NCBI GenBank assembly: GCA_026874595.1
Contig: CM049318.1
Location: 28,362,956-28,426,955, forward strand
Origin: Sipunculus nudus
Taxonomy: Eukaryota; Annelida; Sipuncula; Golfingiida; Sipunculidae
Reading direction: 5' to 3'
DNA: 64,000 nt
Made by a program: the position numbers and the translations under genes. This document shows positions 1 to 9,764 of this stretch, piece after piece (within the stretch, counting starts at the first letter, position 1; each line of letters begins with the position of its first letter). Under the pieces are notes generated by a model. It worked only from the letters and a program-made list of their open reading frames with translations. It was not told the origin of the DNA and made no database searches.

Positions 1-2616
1 TACCTGAACTATCACAGGGCACACGTACAAGGCTATGCCAAGTTAACAGCTGATCTCTACTCCTTGGTTAAGCCGAAGGCAGCCTTTGTTTGGAGTCAAT
101 CGCATGACGAGACTTTTCAGCTCCTGAAAGAAACTCTCGTGTCTGCTCCTCGCTTGGCCTTTCCCCTCCCATCTGGACAGTTCATCCTCGACTGTGATGC
201 ATCGGAAAAGGCAATTGGCGCAGAACTGGTACAGCTACAAGATGGCATCGAAAGAGTGATCTCATTTGCTAGTTTTGTTTTGCTGCCGTCTCAAAGGAAG
301 TACTGCACAACCCGGAAAGAGCTCTTGGCTGTGGTCCGCTTCTGTCGCCACTACCGACATTATCTATTAGGAAGACCTTTCTTGATTCGCAGCGACCATA
401 ACAGCCTTGCTTGGTTAGCACGGTTTCGCTTTGTGGAAGGTCAGCTAGCTAGATGGCTGGAAGAGATGGGACAATATGACTTCAAGATTCTGCATCGTCC
501 CGGCGTGAAACATTCCAATGCAGATGCCCTGTCACGCATCCCAGACCATTTACAGAGCTGTAACTGCTATGAGGCGGGTGTAAATCTAGCTGATTTGCCA
601 TGTGGAGATTGCAAGTACTGCACCCGAGCCAGCCAACAGTGGGAGAGGTTCCGGTTGGATGTAGACGACGTAGTGCCCATTGCCATGAGATTGCCCCAGG
701 TGGCCGACACATCTCACGCCACTCAATCGGCTAAGCTGGCGAGTGGTGGAGATGTTCTTGACACTGGAGCAACAGGTCTGCCAGTACCAAAACCGGAGAG
801 CTTGGCTCAGTCGGCAAAGCTGGAGGGCCATGATCCTGATGGGGACGGTACTGGTTTGGACCAAAGAAATTTCAAAGTTTTCAAAGTGCCAACTACTGAA
901 ACTTCAGACCATGACATATGTCCGGATTCAACAGAAGAGCCAGACTCCGAGTCTGACAAGAAAGATGATAGGCAGTTTGACCTGCACATTAATTGGACAA
1001 GTTCTTACTCTGGGAGCGAAATTGCGGAGTGCCAAAATCAGGATCCAGACATTCAGCCCATCTTTCGGTGGTTAAAAGAGGAAGAACCAACACAGGCAGA
1101 ATGGCAGCTCTCGAGTCCTGGTACCAGAGCACTATGGACTTCTCGGAAGCAACTATGTGTAAAAGACAAGGTTCTGTACTACAATTGGGAAGACCCTCAT
1201 TTGCCTCGCTTACTGCTTGTATTGCCAGGATCATTGAAAAACGAAATCTTAGAACTGGCACACAGTACAAAGACGGCAGGCCACCTTGGCAGAGATAAAA
1301 CAGTAGATCGGCTAAAACAGAGCTTTTATTGGCATCAGATGACCAGAGATGCCGACCTATTTGTCAAGTCTTGTACAACCTGTAACAAGAACAAAAAGAA
1401 GTCTAGGAAAATGAAAGCTCGGCTAAAGTCGTTTCATGCAGGATTCCCCATGGAGAGGGTTCACCTAGACATATTGGGACCCTTTTCACCAAGTGAGGCT
1501 CACAACAAGTACATCCTGATGATTACAGACCAGTTCACAAAATGGGTGGAATGTGTCCCCATTCCAGAACAGAGTGCTGAAACAGTCGCGGAGAAGTTCT
1601 TTGTCAACTTTGTCTCCACCTTCGGGTGTCCAATTACCATACACACGGACCAAGGAGCAAACTTTGAATCCAGTCTGTTCAAAGAATTCTGTAAATTGAT
1701 GGATATAGCTAAGTCTCGTACCACGCCATACCATCTGGCCTCTAACGGTCAAGTGGAGCGCCAAAACAGAACGCTAATGCAAATGATTAGATGCTATATC
1801 CAGGATAATGTGAAGGACTGGGATAAAGATCTACCCATCCTCAGCATGGCCCTCAGATCAATGGTCAACCGTGCCACAGGACACTCCGCTAATATGGCGA
1901 TGCTTGGCAGAGAAGTGTTTCAGCCGATAGATGTACTGTTGGGCACAATCAAAGAGAAGGTACAGCCCACCACTGTCAGTCAGTGGGTCTCAGATCTGGT
2001 GAAACGGCTAGGAGATATTCACCAGCATGTAAGAACTAAACTTAAGAGTCAACAAGCCTCCCAGAGCCGACAGTATGATCAGAATGTCAATGAAACTACC
2101 TATCAACAAGGAGATCTGGTATACCAACTGGATAAGTCTGTTAGGAAGGGGGTCAGCCCAAAGCTACGCCCAATATGGAAAGGGCCATACCTGATCATCA
2201 AGGAAAGACACCCGATCTCTCTTGTCCGGTCAAGGAAAAGAGATAAGTATATCCATCATGATAACCTGAAACCTTGCACAGATGGATGCATCCCCTTATG
2301 GCTTAGGAGAGCCAGGAACAAGTATTTCAAGGGGGAGGATGCTCTTGACCAGGATCTGGGGAGTCAAACAAACGGCCAAGCTGGGGTTGACTCTCCTGTC
2401 CTGGATTGGGACGCGTTCTCATCCTTAGAGAACCAAGATGGTGTTGACACAACAGATAAAAAACCAGAATCTAGCAGCACCAAACCTGCAGCACCAGATG
2501 GACCTGAAGGATTAAACCCCAACCAGTATGGTGACAAGTTCCAGACCAAGACAAGGAAGGGAAGGACAATAAAACGTCCAGGGCGGTTCCAAGACTACTC
2601 GCTGGATTCGCCATAA
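1..2616 (+). CDS. pol: Ty3/gypsy Pol polyprotein, C-terminal part (RT end, RNase H, integrase)
   Basis: The frame is open from base 1, so the protein is cut by the window edge; the first 21 codons resemble the RT connection before RNase H. Counting from the Met at base 64: RNase H about residues 35-160, with acidic residues near D43/D45, E86, D111 and D154 (in NADALSR). A linker of about 230 residues is rich in acidic and polar residues. The integrase has an HHCC zinc finger (H400, H407, C437, C440) and a DDE core (D469 in LDILGP, D529 in HTDQG, E565 in NGQVERQN). The C-terminal domain runs to about residue 760, followed by a low-complexity tail. In this family RNase H removes the RNA template and integrase joins cDNA to the host genome. 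No frameshift or stop is seen. The element type is clear; the clade is not assigned. Confidence 0.95.
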   Translation, partial: YLNYHRAHVQGYAKLTADLYSLVKPKAAFVWSQSHDETFQLLKETLVSAPRLAFPLPSGQFILDCDASEKAIGAELVQLQDGIERVISFASFVLLPSQRKYCTTRKELLAVVRFCRHYRHYLLGRPFLIRSDHNSLAWLARFRFVEGQLARWLEEMGQYDFKILHRPGVKHSNADALSRIPDHLQSCNCYEAGVNLADLPCGDCKYCTRASQQWERFRLDVDDVVPIAMRLPQVADTSHATQSAKLASGGDVLDTGATGLPVPKPESLAQSAKLEGHDPDGDGTGLDQRNFKVFKVPTTETSDHDICPDSTEEPDSESDKKDDRQFDLHINWTSSYSGSEIAECQNQDPDIQPIFRWLKEEEPTQAEWQLSSPGTRALWTSRKQLCVKDKVLYYNWEDPHLPRLLLVLPGSLKNEILELAHSTKTAGHLGRDKTVDRLKQSFYWHQMTRDADLFVKSCTTCNKNKKKSRKMKARLKSFHAGFPMERVHLDILGPFSPSEAHNKYILMITDQFTKWVECVPIPEQSAETVAEKFFVNFVSTFGCPITIHTDQGANFESSLFKEFCKLMDIAKSRTTPYHLASNGQVERQNRTLMQMIRCYIQDNVKDWDKDLPILSMALRSMVNRATGHSANMAMLGREVFQPIDVLLGTIKEKVQPTTVSQWVSDLVKRLGDIHQHVRTKLKSQQASQSRQYDQNVNETTYQQGDLVYQLDKSVRKGVSPKLRPIWKGPYLIIKERHPISLVRSRKRDKYIHHDNLKPCTDGCIPLWLRRARNKYFKGEDALDQDLGSQTNGQAGVDSPVLDWDAFSSLENQDGVDTTDKKPESSSTKPAAPDGPEGLNPNQYGDKFQTKTRKGRTIKRPGRFQDYSLDSP

Positions 2617-2821
2617 ATTAGTTACAAGTCCCTACTCATCTAGTTAAGTAGGGTAAGTTTAAGAAACAAAGGAAAAGCATTAACGTTATTTTTTTATTTT
2701 TTGCAGGATTGCACGTTCGCAACAACAACAAAAAAAAAAAAAAAAAAAAAAAAACAGAAAAGAAAATATATGTATATACATAAAAGAATATAAAGAAAAA
2801 AGAACAAGGATTATAGTTAAA
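2617..2821 (+). promoter_or_regulatory. Inter-ORF leader with splice signals and A-tract
   Basis: After the pol stop there is a consensus 5' splice site (GTAAGT, 2653-2658). An ATTAAC branch-like motif, a T-rich tract and TTTTGCAG follow, ending at 2706. Together they could form a 54-nt intron, or the acceptor could receive a far upstream donor and make a spliced mRNA for the next ORF, as retroviral-type env mRNAs are made. A run of 25 A lies at 2730-2754, then an A/T-rich stretch leads to an ATG in good context (A at -3, G at +4). Use of these sites is inferred. Confidence 0.45.
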
Positions 2822-4206
2822 ATGGAGGTTTATGATGAATCCCAGTTCTGCCCAGACTATGAGGAGGACATGATGGCAGAACTTCCCCCTGTAACCCTCG
2901 CTTCAGCTAAGAAAAAGAAAAAGAAGCGCAGACAAGTTGTTGTTTGTCCTATCTGTCAAGCTCAGGACTCACACATGAGGCGACATGTTGTCAAGACACA
3001 TCTGCCCTGGTGGTTCCAGCTAGGGACATCATGCTGGGCCTGCCATGTCCAGGAGGGCCATGCATCTTTCCTAAGGAAACATGATGATCATGATCTGGGC
3101 CAGCAAAGTAATCAGTGGGAAATGGGCTGCAAGGAGCTTATCACAACACTCCAACAGTTGCACAGTAAACCTTCCTTGCAGGCCCTTCTGGAGTTTGCAG
3201 TGTGTGAGGGCATTCACACAGCAAAGGGGTTTTCACCTGAAGAGCAAGTCAGTTTGAAGACCATGTCTGCCACCCATGGATGGGAGAGCCCCAGTGCACC
3301 CATTTTAGCAAACCCGCCTAACTGCGTAGCAGGTTTACTTCATTGGGAGACTCTAGCATTGCTAACCAGCCGTCTACCGAAAGCTATTGTGGAAATTTTC
3401 CCTGAGTTTGAGCCGTTTTCGGCACCAATATTAATTGACACCCATGCACACATAGACATGTTACTATGTCGTTCCCATGTTGAAAGCCTGCCTTCATTTG
3501 AATCGCGCGCCAGCTCCGGCCTGAACATCTCCGGGGTTGTGGCTAACTTCGTTTACCCGGAACATTGGCCAGATCACCTTAACATCAAGAAAGATATACG
3601 TGTTAAATGTTCCTTCGGGATACATCCTCGGCTCCTTAAGGATGCTTCCCATACAGAAGGCTACATCGCAAGGTTGACCCAAATGCTAAGATTCCCGTAC
3701 TGTATTGCCATTGGTGAAGTTGGCCTCGACTGGTACCAGTCCTCAGTTGCAGACCGCTTGTTCAACACGAGTTCCTGGAGAGGCTGTTTGAGGTAACGAA
3801 GAACTTTCCCAGTAAGGTTCTGATACTGCACTGCCGGGATAAAGGTGATGGGTCCGCCGCCAAACAAGTACTGTCGCTACTCCAGGACAAGCAGCTACAA
3901 AGCCGCAATATCCATTGACATTGTTTTACTGGTGATGTGATTGAAGCCACTGCCTGGTTAGCCACCCTGCCAAATTGTTATTTTGGGATCACCACGGTTC
4001 TATTCAAGGCAGAACAACTTAGGTCGGCTGTGCAAACCATTCCGCTGGAGAGACTCCTCATCGAATCAGACTGTCCTTACTTGTCACCATCACCATGGGA
4101 CATCCTTCCCATCGCTGCGGAGTTAAGCAAGCTGAAGCAGGTCCCACTGGCCTTCCTTGTGCAGCAGCTGAACAGCAATGCTGCTCGGCTGTATGGCTCA
4201 TTCTAA
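2822..4206 (+). pseudogene. Zinc-finger plus TatD-type metal-dependent hydrolase, accessory ORF of the retrotransposon (two lesions)
   Basis: The first frame encodes 324 residues. Residues 30-37 are a lysine/arginine run like a nuclear signal. Two C2H2-like fingers follow (C42, C45, H55, H60; C71, C74, H87, H90). A TatD domain begins near residue 202: DTHAHID (H208, H210), FGIHP and GEVGLDW (E299). The frame then breaks around 3755-3770, apparently by loss of one base, and continues in another frame with the LHCRD, HCFTG and ESDCPYL motifs to 4206. A TGA at 3916-3918 sits just before HCFTG. TatD proteins are TIM-barrel metal-dependent nucleases; the vertebrate TATDN2 subgroup is the nearest in my memory. 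Position between pol and LTR on the same strand suggests an element-encoded protein, in the place env often takes. Substrate and role are unknown. Two lesions imply this copy is dead unless they are sequencing errors. Confidence 0.8.
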
Positions 4207-4550
4207 CGGGGAGGGTGCTTGCATGCAACTAACAGCGACCTCGGTCCAGTCGGCCAAGCTGGAGGACCAAGGCTACTGTTTCCTTTACTTCTCCTGGATT
4301 ATTGCTTATAGATTACTAACCAGCGGGGTTTTAAGCTTTATTGGTCAATATATGTAGAACTAAGAGTTTCTCAAATTTGCTGTTTCAACATGTTCATTAT
4401 TTTTATTATATTCGTTGTTGTGTAGGATGTTCAGGAACAAGGACTGTAGGTCGGTCCTATATTAATTGGATCTATAAGACTATTTGTATACCTTTGCTTT
4501 ATTGTTGAAATGTATATCAGTCTTGTCCATCACGGGGGCTTGTGCTTCAA

Positions 4551-4562
4551 GCAGGGGAGGAA
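4551..4562 (+). promoter_or_regulatory. Polypurine tract (plus-strand primer)
   Basis: GCAGGGGAGGAA lies directly before a TGTAGTAG sequence that looks like an LTR start. This is the standard place for plus-strand priming in LTR retrotransposons. Confidence 0.7.
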
Positions 4563-5001
4563 TGTAGTAGATTTGCATTACTCCAAGAATTGGGCATTGA
4601 TGGCTGTGTTTTGGTGGTCCCGGGTGATCAACTGACGCATGCGCAGAAGACCCGACGTTCAATGGAAGACAAGAAACCCTATTATTTGAGAAGACTTTAT
4701 CCGCAGATATCTCAGGTTCATTCTGCCATCCGACCTTGACGGTAAGCCAGATTGTTGCTTATCTATGTAAGTGCAAAACACTTACAAATATACTCCGCAT
4801 TGCTTGTGTGCATTAAATCCCTATCCAACTGTCGGTACAGCTATTATAGGAATCAATGTGTGTGTTTCCACTATTCATATGTCATAATTAGAATAAATAC
4901 AAGTAAATATTCAAGTTATTGATAAAGGGAAGACCTCTGCTTCTATCTTTACTGTTCTTTATTGGGAGGGGGATTATTATTATTATTATTTTCATTATTA
5001 A

Positions 5002-5034
<33 letters not shown>

Positions 5035-5716
5035 TCTTTGGTCTATAAGCTCTTTATGTCCCGTTAAAACAGGTAGCCACAAAAGCTAATATCGAATGAC
5101 TCATTGTGGGGCATATTATTTCAAACTTGTAAAACATCAGCTTTGTTCAAAATTGTATATTTGATCAAACGGGCAACTCCTGCAGTACCGCTTAACATTT
5201 CACACATTACAAGACTTGTTTACACGATGGCCGGTACTAATTGCATAATCTGCCAGCTGTGGTCAATCGGGCCCTTATTTGTTAGACCCGAGATCCGACC
5301 GTTAACCCCGTAACTGCTAGCGCTAATTAGTTGCACGTGATTCTCGATCGGTCGCAACCGGGGGCCTGGCGATAATTAAGTAGAATCCCACCTGTGTTGT
5401 TATCAACAAGCGCCCCGGTCACGCACATATCACACAGGAGTATGTCCCCAGACTATAGCGTGGTCGCAACATTCTGGCCTTCTTTCTATTGGTCGATGAC
5501 CACACGGGCCCCTCCCCAATAGTGGGTCCCGGGGGGTCGTCGGCCAATGGAGAGAGGGGATCTGGTGGGGCGACGAGGGCGAATGGGGGAGAGCACGGAG
5601 ACGGGGGTCAGTTAGTACTTAGGAGCTTGTAGAGCGAGACTGTGTATGTTGATACCTAATGGATACGGAATAAAATTCATATAAAGAAATACAGACTTTT
5701 TCTTCTGTGGACTACA
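4563..5716 (+). repeat. 3' LTR of the Ty3/gypsy element
   Basis: It begins TGTAG after the polypurine tract and can be closed at 5716 with CTACA, a 5-bp inverted match and the TG...CA form expected of LTRs. An AATAAA signal lies near 5669. At 4973-5032 it contains an ATT microsatellite. The start is firmer than the end, since the 5' LTR is outside the window. CTAAG follows the right end, but a target duplication cannot be tested. Confidence 0.6.
4973..5032 (+). repeat. (ATT)n microsatellite inside the LTR
   Basis: About 60 bp of imperfect ATT repeats, interrupted by TTTTC and TTAATATT. Confidence 0.9.
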
Positions 5717-5774
5717 CTAAGTTTACATCCTGTGACATGCTCGGCTCAGTCAACAGGCTTGAAACTTATGTTCT

Positions 5775-6445
5775 AAGTCTCATCTAGATCATGTCCAGCC
5801 ACAGGAAATTGTAATGGGCCCTGACCAGTTAGGACTATCTGCCACTAGTCAATATGTACCTATCCTTCAAACACTGCAAAATTTGATACAGCATCCTGAT
5901 ATGTACAATGAATTAATAATTGGACACAAATCTAAGGATAAGATCCTCCAAGATAAATGTGATGGCAGCCTAGTGAGAGAGCATGCCCTTTTTAGTGTTG
6001 ATCCTACAGCTCTTCAGATTCTCTTATATTTTGATGAATTTACACTTGTAAATCCTTTGGGAATGAAAGTAAGAAATTATAAAATGTTTGGCTTCTATAT
6101 GACCCTCACAAATTTACCCCCAGTGCACAGGTCACAGCTAAGATGTATACAGCTTGTGCTTCGGTGTAGATCACTGCATATAAAACAAAATGGCTTCACC
6201 CATGTCTTGCAGCCATTAATGCAACACTTAAATATCCTGGAAAATGAAGGGGGGTTCTTGTTACAAGACCAGATGGTATTCACAGATTCCGTGGCACAGT
6301 TGTAGCTGTTTGGGTGACAACCTAGACAGTCATACTATTGGGGGAATTTCTGTAAAACTTCAGTGGCTTCAAGGTGTCGATTTTTCATGATAACAAGTGA
6401 GTTAATGCAGACTACCTCTGATGCCAGATGCACCCAAAAAACAAC
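5775..6445 (+). pseudogene. Transposon-type protein fragment (uncharacterised family)
   Basis: One 163-codon frame (5814-6305) holds YFDEFTLVNPLGMKVRNYK and then FYMTLTNLPPVHRSQLR. The frame then breaks, and pieces like HRFRGTVVAVWGDN and FFMITSELMQT follow to about 6445. Reading back past the ATG gives HLDHVQPQEIV, so the ATG is not the true start. This pattern (NPLG near the middle, a basic IPP/LPP...RS..R segment, then a C..C..T motif) is familiar from repetitive, transposon-associated proteins in invertebrates and fish, whose function I cannot name. It starts just right of the LTR, so the retrotransposon may have landed in it. No promoter or intact ends are seen. Confidence 0.5.
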
Positions 6446-7339
6446 TAAACATGGTCACAACCAGCAAGTTAGCCACAGCAGTTACTACAGCACATATCCA
6501 TGGTCACTTAATGCCTGAGTCACAGGCTGCGTGTGCTGCAGTGGTAACTGATACCCCCAGCTGCTGGCAGGGTGTAATTGCCTAGCAACCAAAGAGCGTC
6601 CTGGGTATAGCTGAATCATGGCATTTCTTTCAAAAATGCTTGATTTGACCAGTACCAATCTTATCAACAACCTCATTAATCAACCTGTCAACATATGTGT
6701 CTGATTGCCCAGTAGGACAGTAACATGTGCCACAGTACAGGCATGATGGTGGGGCTAACAACACAGGGTAGTGACCAGGGTAACGGGTAAATGTGACATT
6801 TTTAACTGGCTATAACTTTTTTAATCCAATTTTTAACCATAAAATAATTACTTTCTGCATTACTAGACATGTTTGGCTCTTTATTACAAGTTATGTTTGG
6901 TTGACTTCATTTTTTTACAATCAGTGTAACACCCTGAAGTCATTGTGTCAGGCAATTATAGGCCAACACTTGAGCACTTCAATGCTAAAAATAAACCCAC
7001 ATAGGTGGGTACATTGTGCTGGTTTGACAGTTTTTATCACATTTTATATATCTGACATTTTAACAGGTGCCTAATTATTTTCTCTTTTAATTTAACAACA
7101 ATCTATAAGAAGACCAGCAGTAATTAAAATTAATATAAATTAATATGAATGATTAAGAATTAAATTTTTGTATACTGGCTTGATGACTGAAAAATGATAT
7201 TAAATTGAAATAGTGAAATGCACAGAAATCTGAAATGTTACTAATATATGAACCAATAATATTCCTTCCTGAGAGTATTTCTAACTGGATATTTTATCTT
7301 TGTGATGTTAATACATGTGATCCATGATGTCACATTCAT
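6446..7339. other. No gene recognised
   Basis: A+T-rich DNA. The few ORFs (for example 6793-7074) are hydrophobic, low in complexity and show no motif. Confidence 0.5.
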
Positions 7340-9190
7340 TTGAATTTCATAGACAGTCTGACACAGTTGTGCTGTATATGTGGTGAAAGGGCTCAAGCAA
7401 AAGCTAAGAAAACTAAGCCTCAAGCTCATCTATGTAGAGACAGTAAAGAAAGAATTCCTGAAAAATATGGCATAGATATCGCAACAGACATTACAGATAT
7501 CCATCCTACAAAGCTCTGTGACAGATGTTATCTGAAACAGTTCAGTTTGAAAAGAAATTCATCTGATAAATATGCTGATTTGTTGAAAATTGAAAAAGAA
7601 AGGGCACAGTCAATCAATGTGTAGTGGAAGGCCCATAAGAGAAATGCAACACTTTTGGAATGTTTTGCCTGTCACTCGTACAGTCAGGAAACACAACCTG
7701 GATGCAGGAAAAATCCTAAAAAGGGTCGACCAAAAATTATTCCAGATAATCTGCAGTTCAACCATACAATGCTTGATATATTTGACTTCTCCAGTGAAAC
7801 TGATCCTTATGATACAGATATGAGCTGCTTTAAAATTGACGAAATAAATGATACCCACAGAAAAATGAATATTTGTGTAATATGTGAAAACATATTCAGT
7901 TTCAATTCTGTTAAAACTTAGTGTGACCATTACTTCTCTGCTACTTGTCTTAGTCAGAGGTTTAAAGCAGATCTATCCAACACTATCACCTGTCCAACCT
8001 GCAATTCACAGGTCAGCTTTCTGTCAGTAATGAAAGTAGACAAGAGGTTTCATGATCAATCAGCACTCTTAAATGTTCAGTGTAAAACATGTTCAAAAGT
8101 GGCTTCACTCGGTGAGATACACAAGCATAACTGTTCAAGCAGCAGCAAATTGGGAGAGGGAATGGGGAAATCTGCAGAAATCTCTAGCCAAGAACAAATG
8201 TCATCTTTCAGTACTTTGGCAACACCCTTTTTGCCCAAACTAGTACACCAAAGATATTTTCATCAGTAGAGATTCAGACCTCTCCTAGTATTATGCCTGA
8301 AACTGTTGAGACCACATTGAGAAAGCCAGAAACTGAAGCAACGACATCATCCGAAGAGAAAATATATACAAAATTGACTAGGCGTATGCTGAAATTTGCA
8401 CCAGTGAAAGGGACAGTAAGATGTAGGAATTCAAGAGGACAGGTAAGCATAAAAATACTGTATGATTTCGGTTTGTGAATTTTAATATCTCGTATTTATC
8501 ATAAAGTTAACAATAACATTCCTAGTCAATAATGAAAGTAATTGAACAAATCACTAGTAATCACTACTTCTATTATACTTACAGCCTCATGTTATAATGA
8601 AAGTGCGCCAAGCCAGAAAAACATCAGTACAGGCATCAAAATACCTGAAGATTAAACGAACTAGAGCAATTGCCCATCTTCGACATGTCATGGCTGGGAA
8701 AGACAAGGAATCCGATAGAATTCAACATGCTACCAAGCTGAAATCACTTTCAAGATCATCTCAAGATGAAATACTTGACAAGGCCGGTATGCCATCTAGA
8801 GTGAAAATTAATCAGTTTACCAGCATAGCAATGAAATCGCATGTGGGACTAACATGGGGACAGATGAGAAAACAGAAGAGGTACTATTATTTTTCATTCT
8901 ATTTTTGTATTATATTGTGTATTCTGTTGTGTATATGTATTAATTGAATTACTGAATTATTTGCAACTAATAAATTCATTGTCTTTCAGGCTGCTAAAAT
9001 ATGTTGGTTTCAATTTTGCAAGTGAAAGAAAATAGCGTACAGCCCAGAAGTACACCCTTGGTGACTATCTCCAGGACAAGAAGGTAAAAATCTAGTATGA
9101 GAGGAAAAGGCCACTGACAGCTCACAGAAAGGCTTGGTGCAAAGAGATGTTCCATTATAGTAATGTGGAGGAAGACCAAACTCAAGCAAC
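7340..9190 (+). pseudogene. RAG1 N-terminal-like (N-RAG-TP-type) protein, three-exon pseudogene
   Basis: The order of motifs follows the RAG1 N-terminal region. LCCICGE is followed by DIHPTKLCDRCY, where RAG1 has a Cys pair then IHPTEFCHNCW. A Cys-x2-Cys segment (CFACH) and a basic patch come next. A C3HC4 RING follows (CVIC, CDH, CPTC; 7870-8020), and then a CKTC...H..HNC finger. After that come KLTRRMLKF and an alpha-helical part with DKAGMPSRVKINQF and KSHVGLTWGQMRK. Introns at 8443-8584 and about 8879-8989 have GT/AG ends and keep phase. In-frame stops at 7622 and 7919, a frameshift near 8240-8290 and a stop in the last exon make it a pseudogene. The catalytic RAG1 core (DDE) is absent here. 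Such N-terminal-only proteins were reported from Aplysia as the N-RAG-TP transposon. Their activity is unknown; in RAG1 this region has ubiquitin-ligase and zinc-binding roles. Confidence 0.72.
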
Positions 9191-9270
9191 CATATATGGT
9201 ATAAAATCTGATTCACTACTTCATAGATTGAAATATTTTTAATTGATGGGTTACCTTGTGGTGAGCATTA

Positions 9271-9750
9271 GTAATTGCTGAAGCCTCTGTGGCCTCAGTC
9301 AGTGAGGCAATTAAACACAAGTTCAAGAAGACGAGTGCGTTTGACCTGTTGTATTGGTGTCAAGGTGTAGAGGACTGGATGGAGTTCGATCTGCTGAAGA
9401 AAGATGTACTCATGTTTGACCAAAAAGTTAGTTACTGCTGAAGCCTCTGTAGCCTCAGTCAGTGAGGCAATTAAACACAAGTTCAAGAAGACGAGTGCGT
9501 TTGGCCTGTTGTATTGGTGTGAAGATGTTTAGGACTGGATGGAGTTTGATCTGCTGAAGAAATATGTACTCATGTTTGACCAAAAAGTTAGTTACTGCTG
9601 AAGCCTCTGTAGCCTCAGTCAGTGAGGCAATTAAACACAAGTTCAAGAAGACGAGTGCGTTTGACCTGTTGTATTGGTGTCAAGGTGTAGAGGACTGGAT
9701 GGAGTTTGATCACCTGAAGAAATATGTACTCATGTTTGAAATGAAGGAGC
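9271..9750 (+). repeat. Three tandem copies of a 160-bp unit
   Basis: The phrase GCTGAAGCCTCTGT recurs at about 9277, 9437 and 9597, exactly 160 bp apart, with very few differences. Each unit reads as SEAIKHKFKKTSAF then LLYWCQGVEDWMEF. Since 160 is not a multiple of 3, the copies cannot form one frame. The last copy runs directly into the integrase relic. Confidence 0.9.
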
Positions 9751-9764
9751 AATGAAAAACTGCT

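Larger units (their letters stand above)
1..5716 (+). mobile_element. Ty3/gypsy LTR retrotransposon, 3' part
   Basis: Visible in order: the end of reverse transcriptase, RNase H, integrase, an inter-ORF leader, a zinc-finger/TatD ORF, a polypurine tract and a 3' LTR. The 5' LTR, gag, protease and most of RT lie left of the window. The pol frame is open, so the insertion is fairly young, although the accessory ORF has two lesions. The right boundary is inferred from LTR-type ends and cannot be checked against the 5' LTR or a target duplication. Confidence 0.85.
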
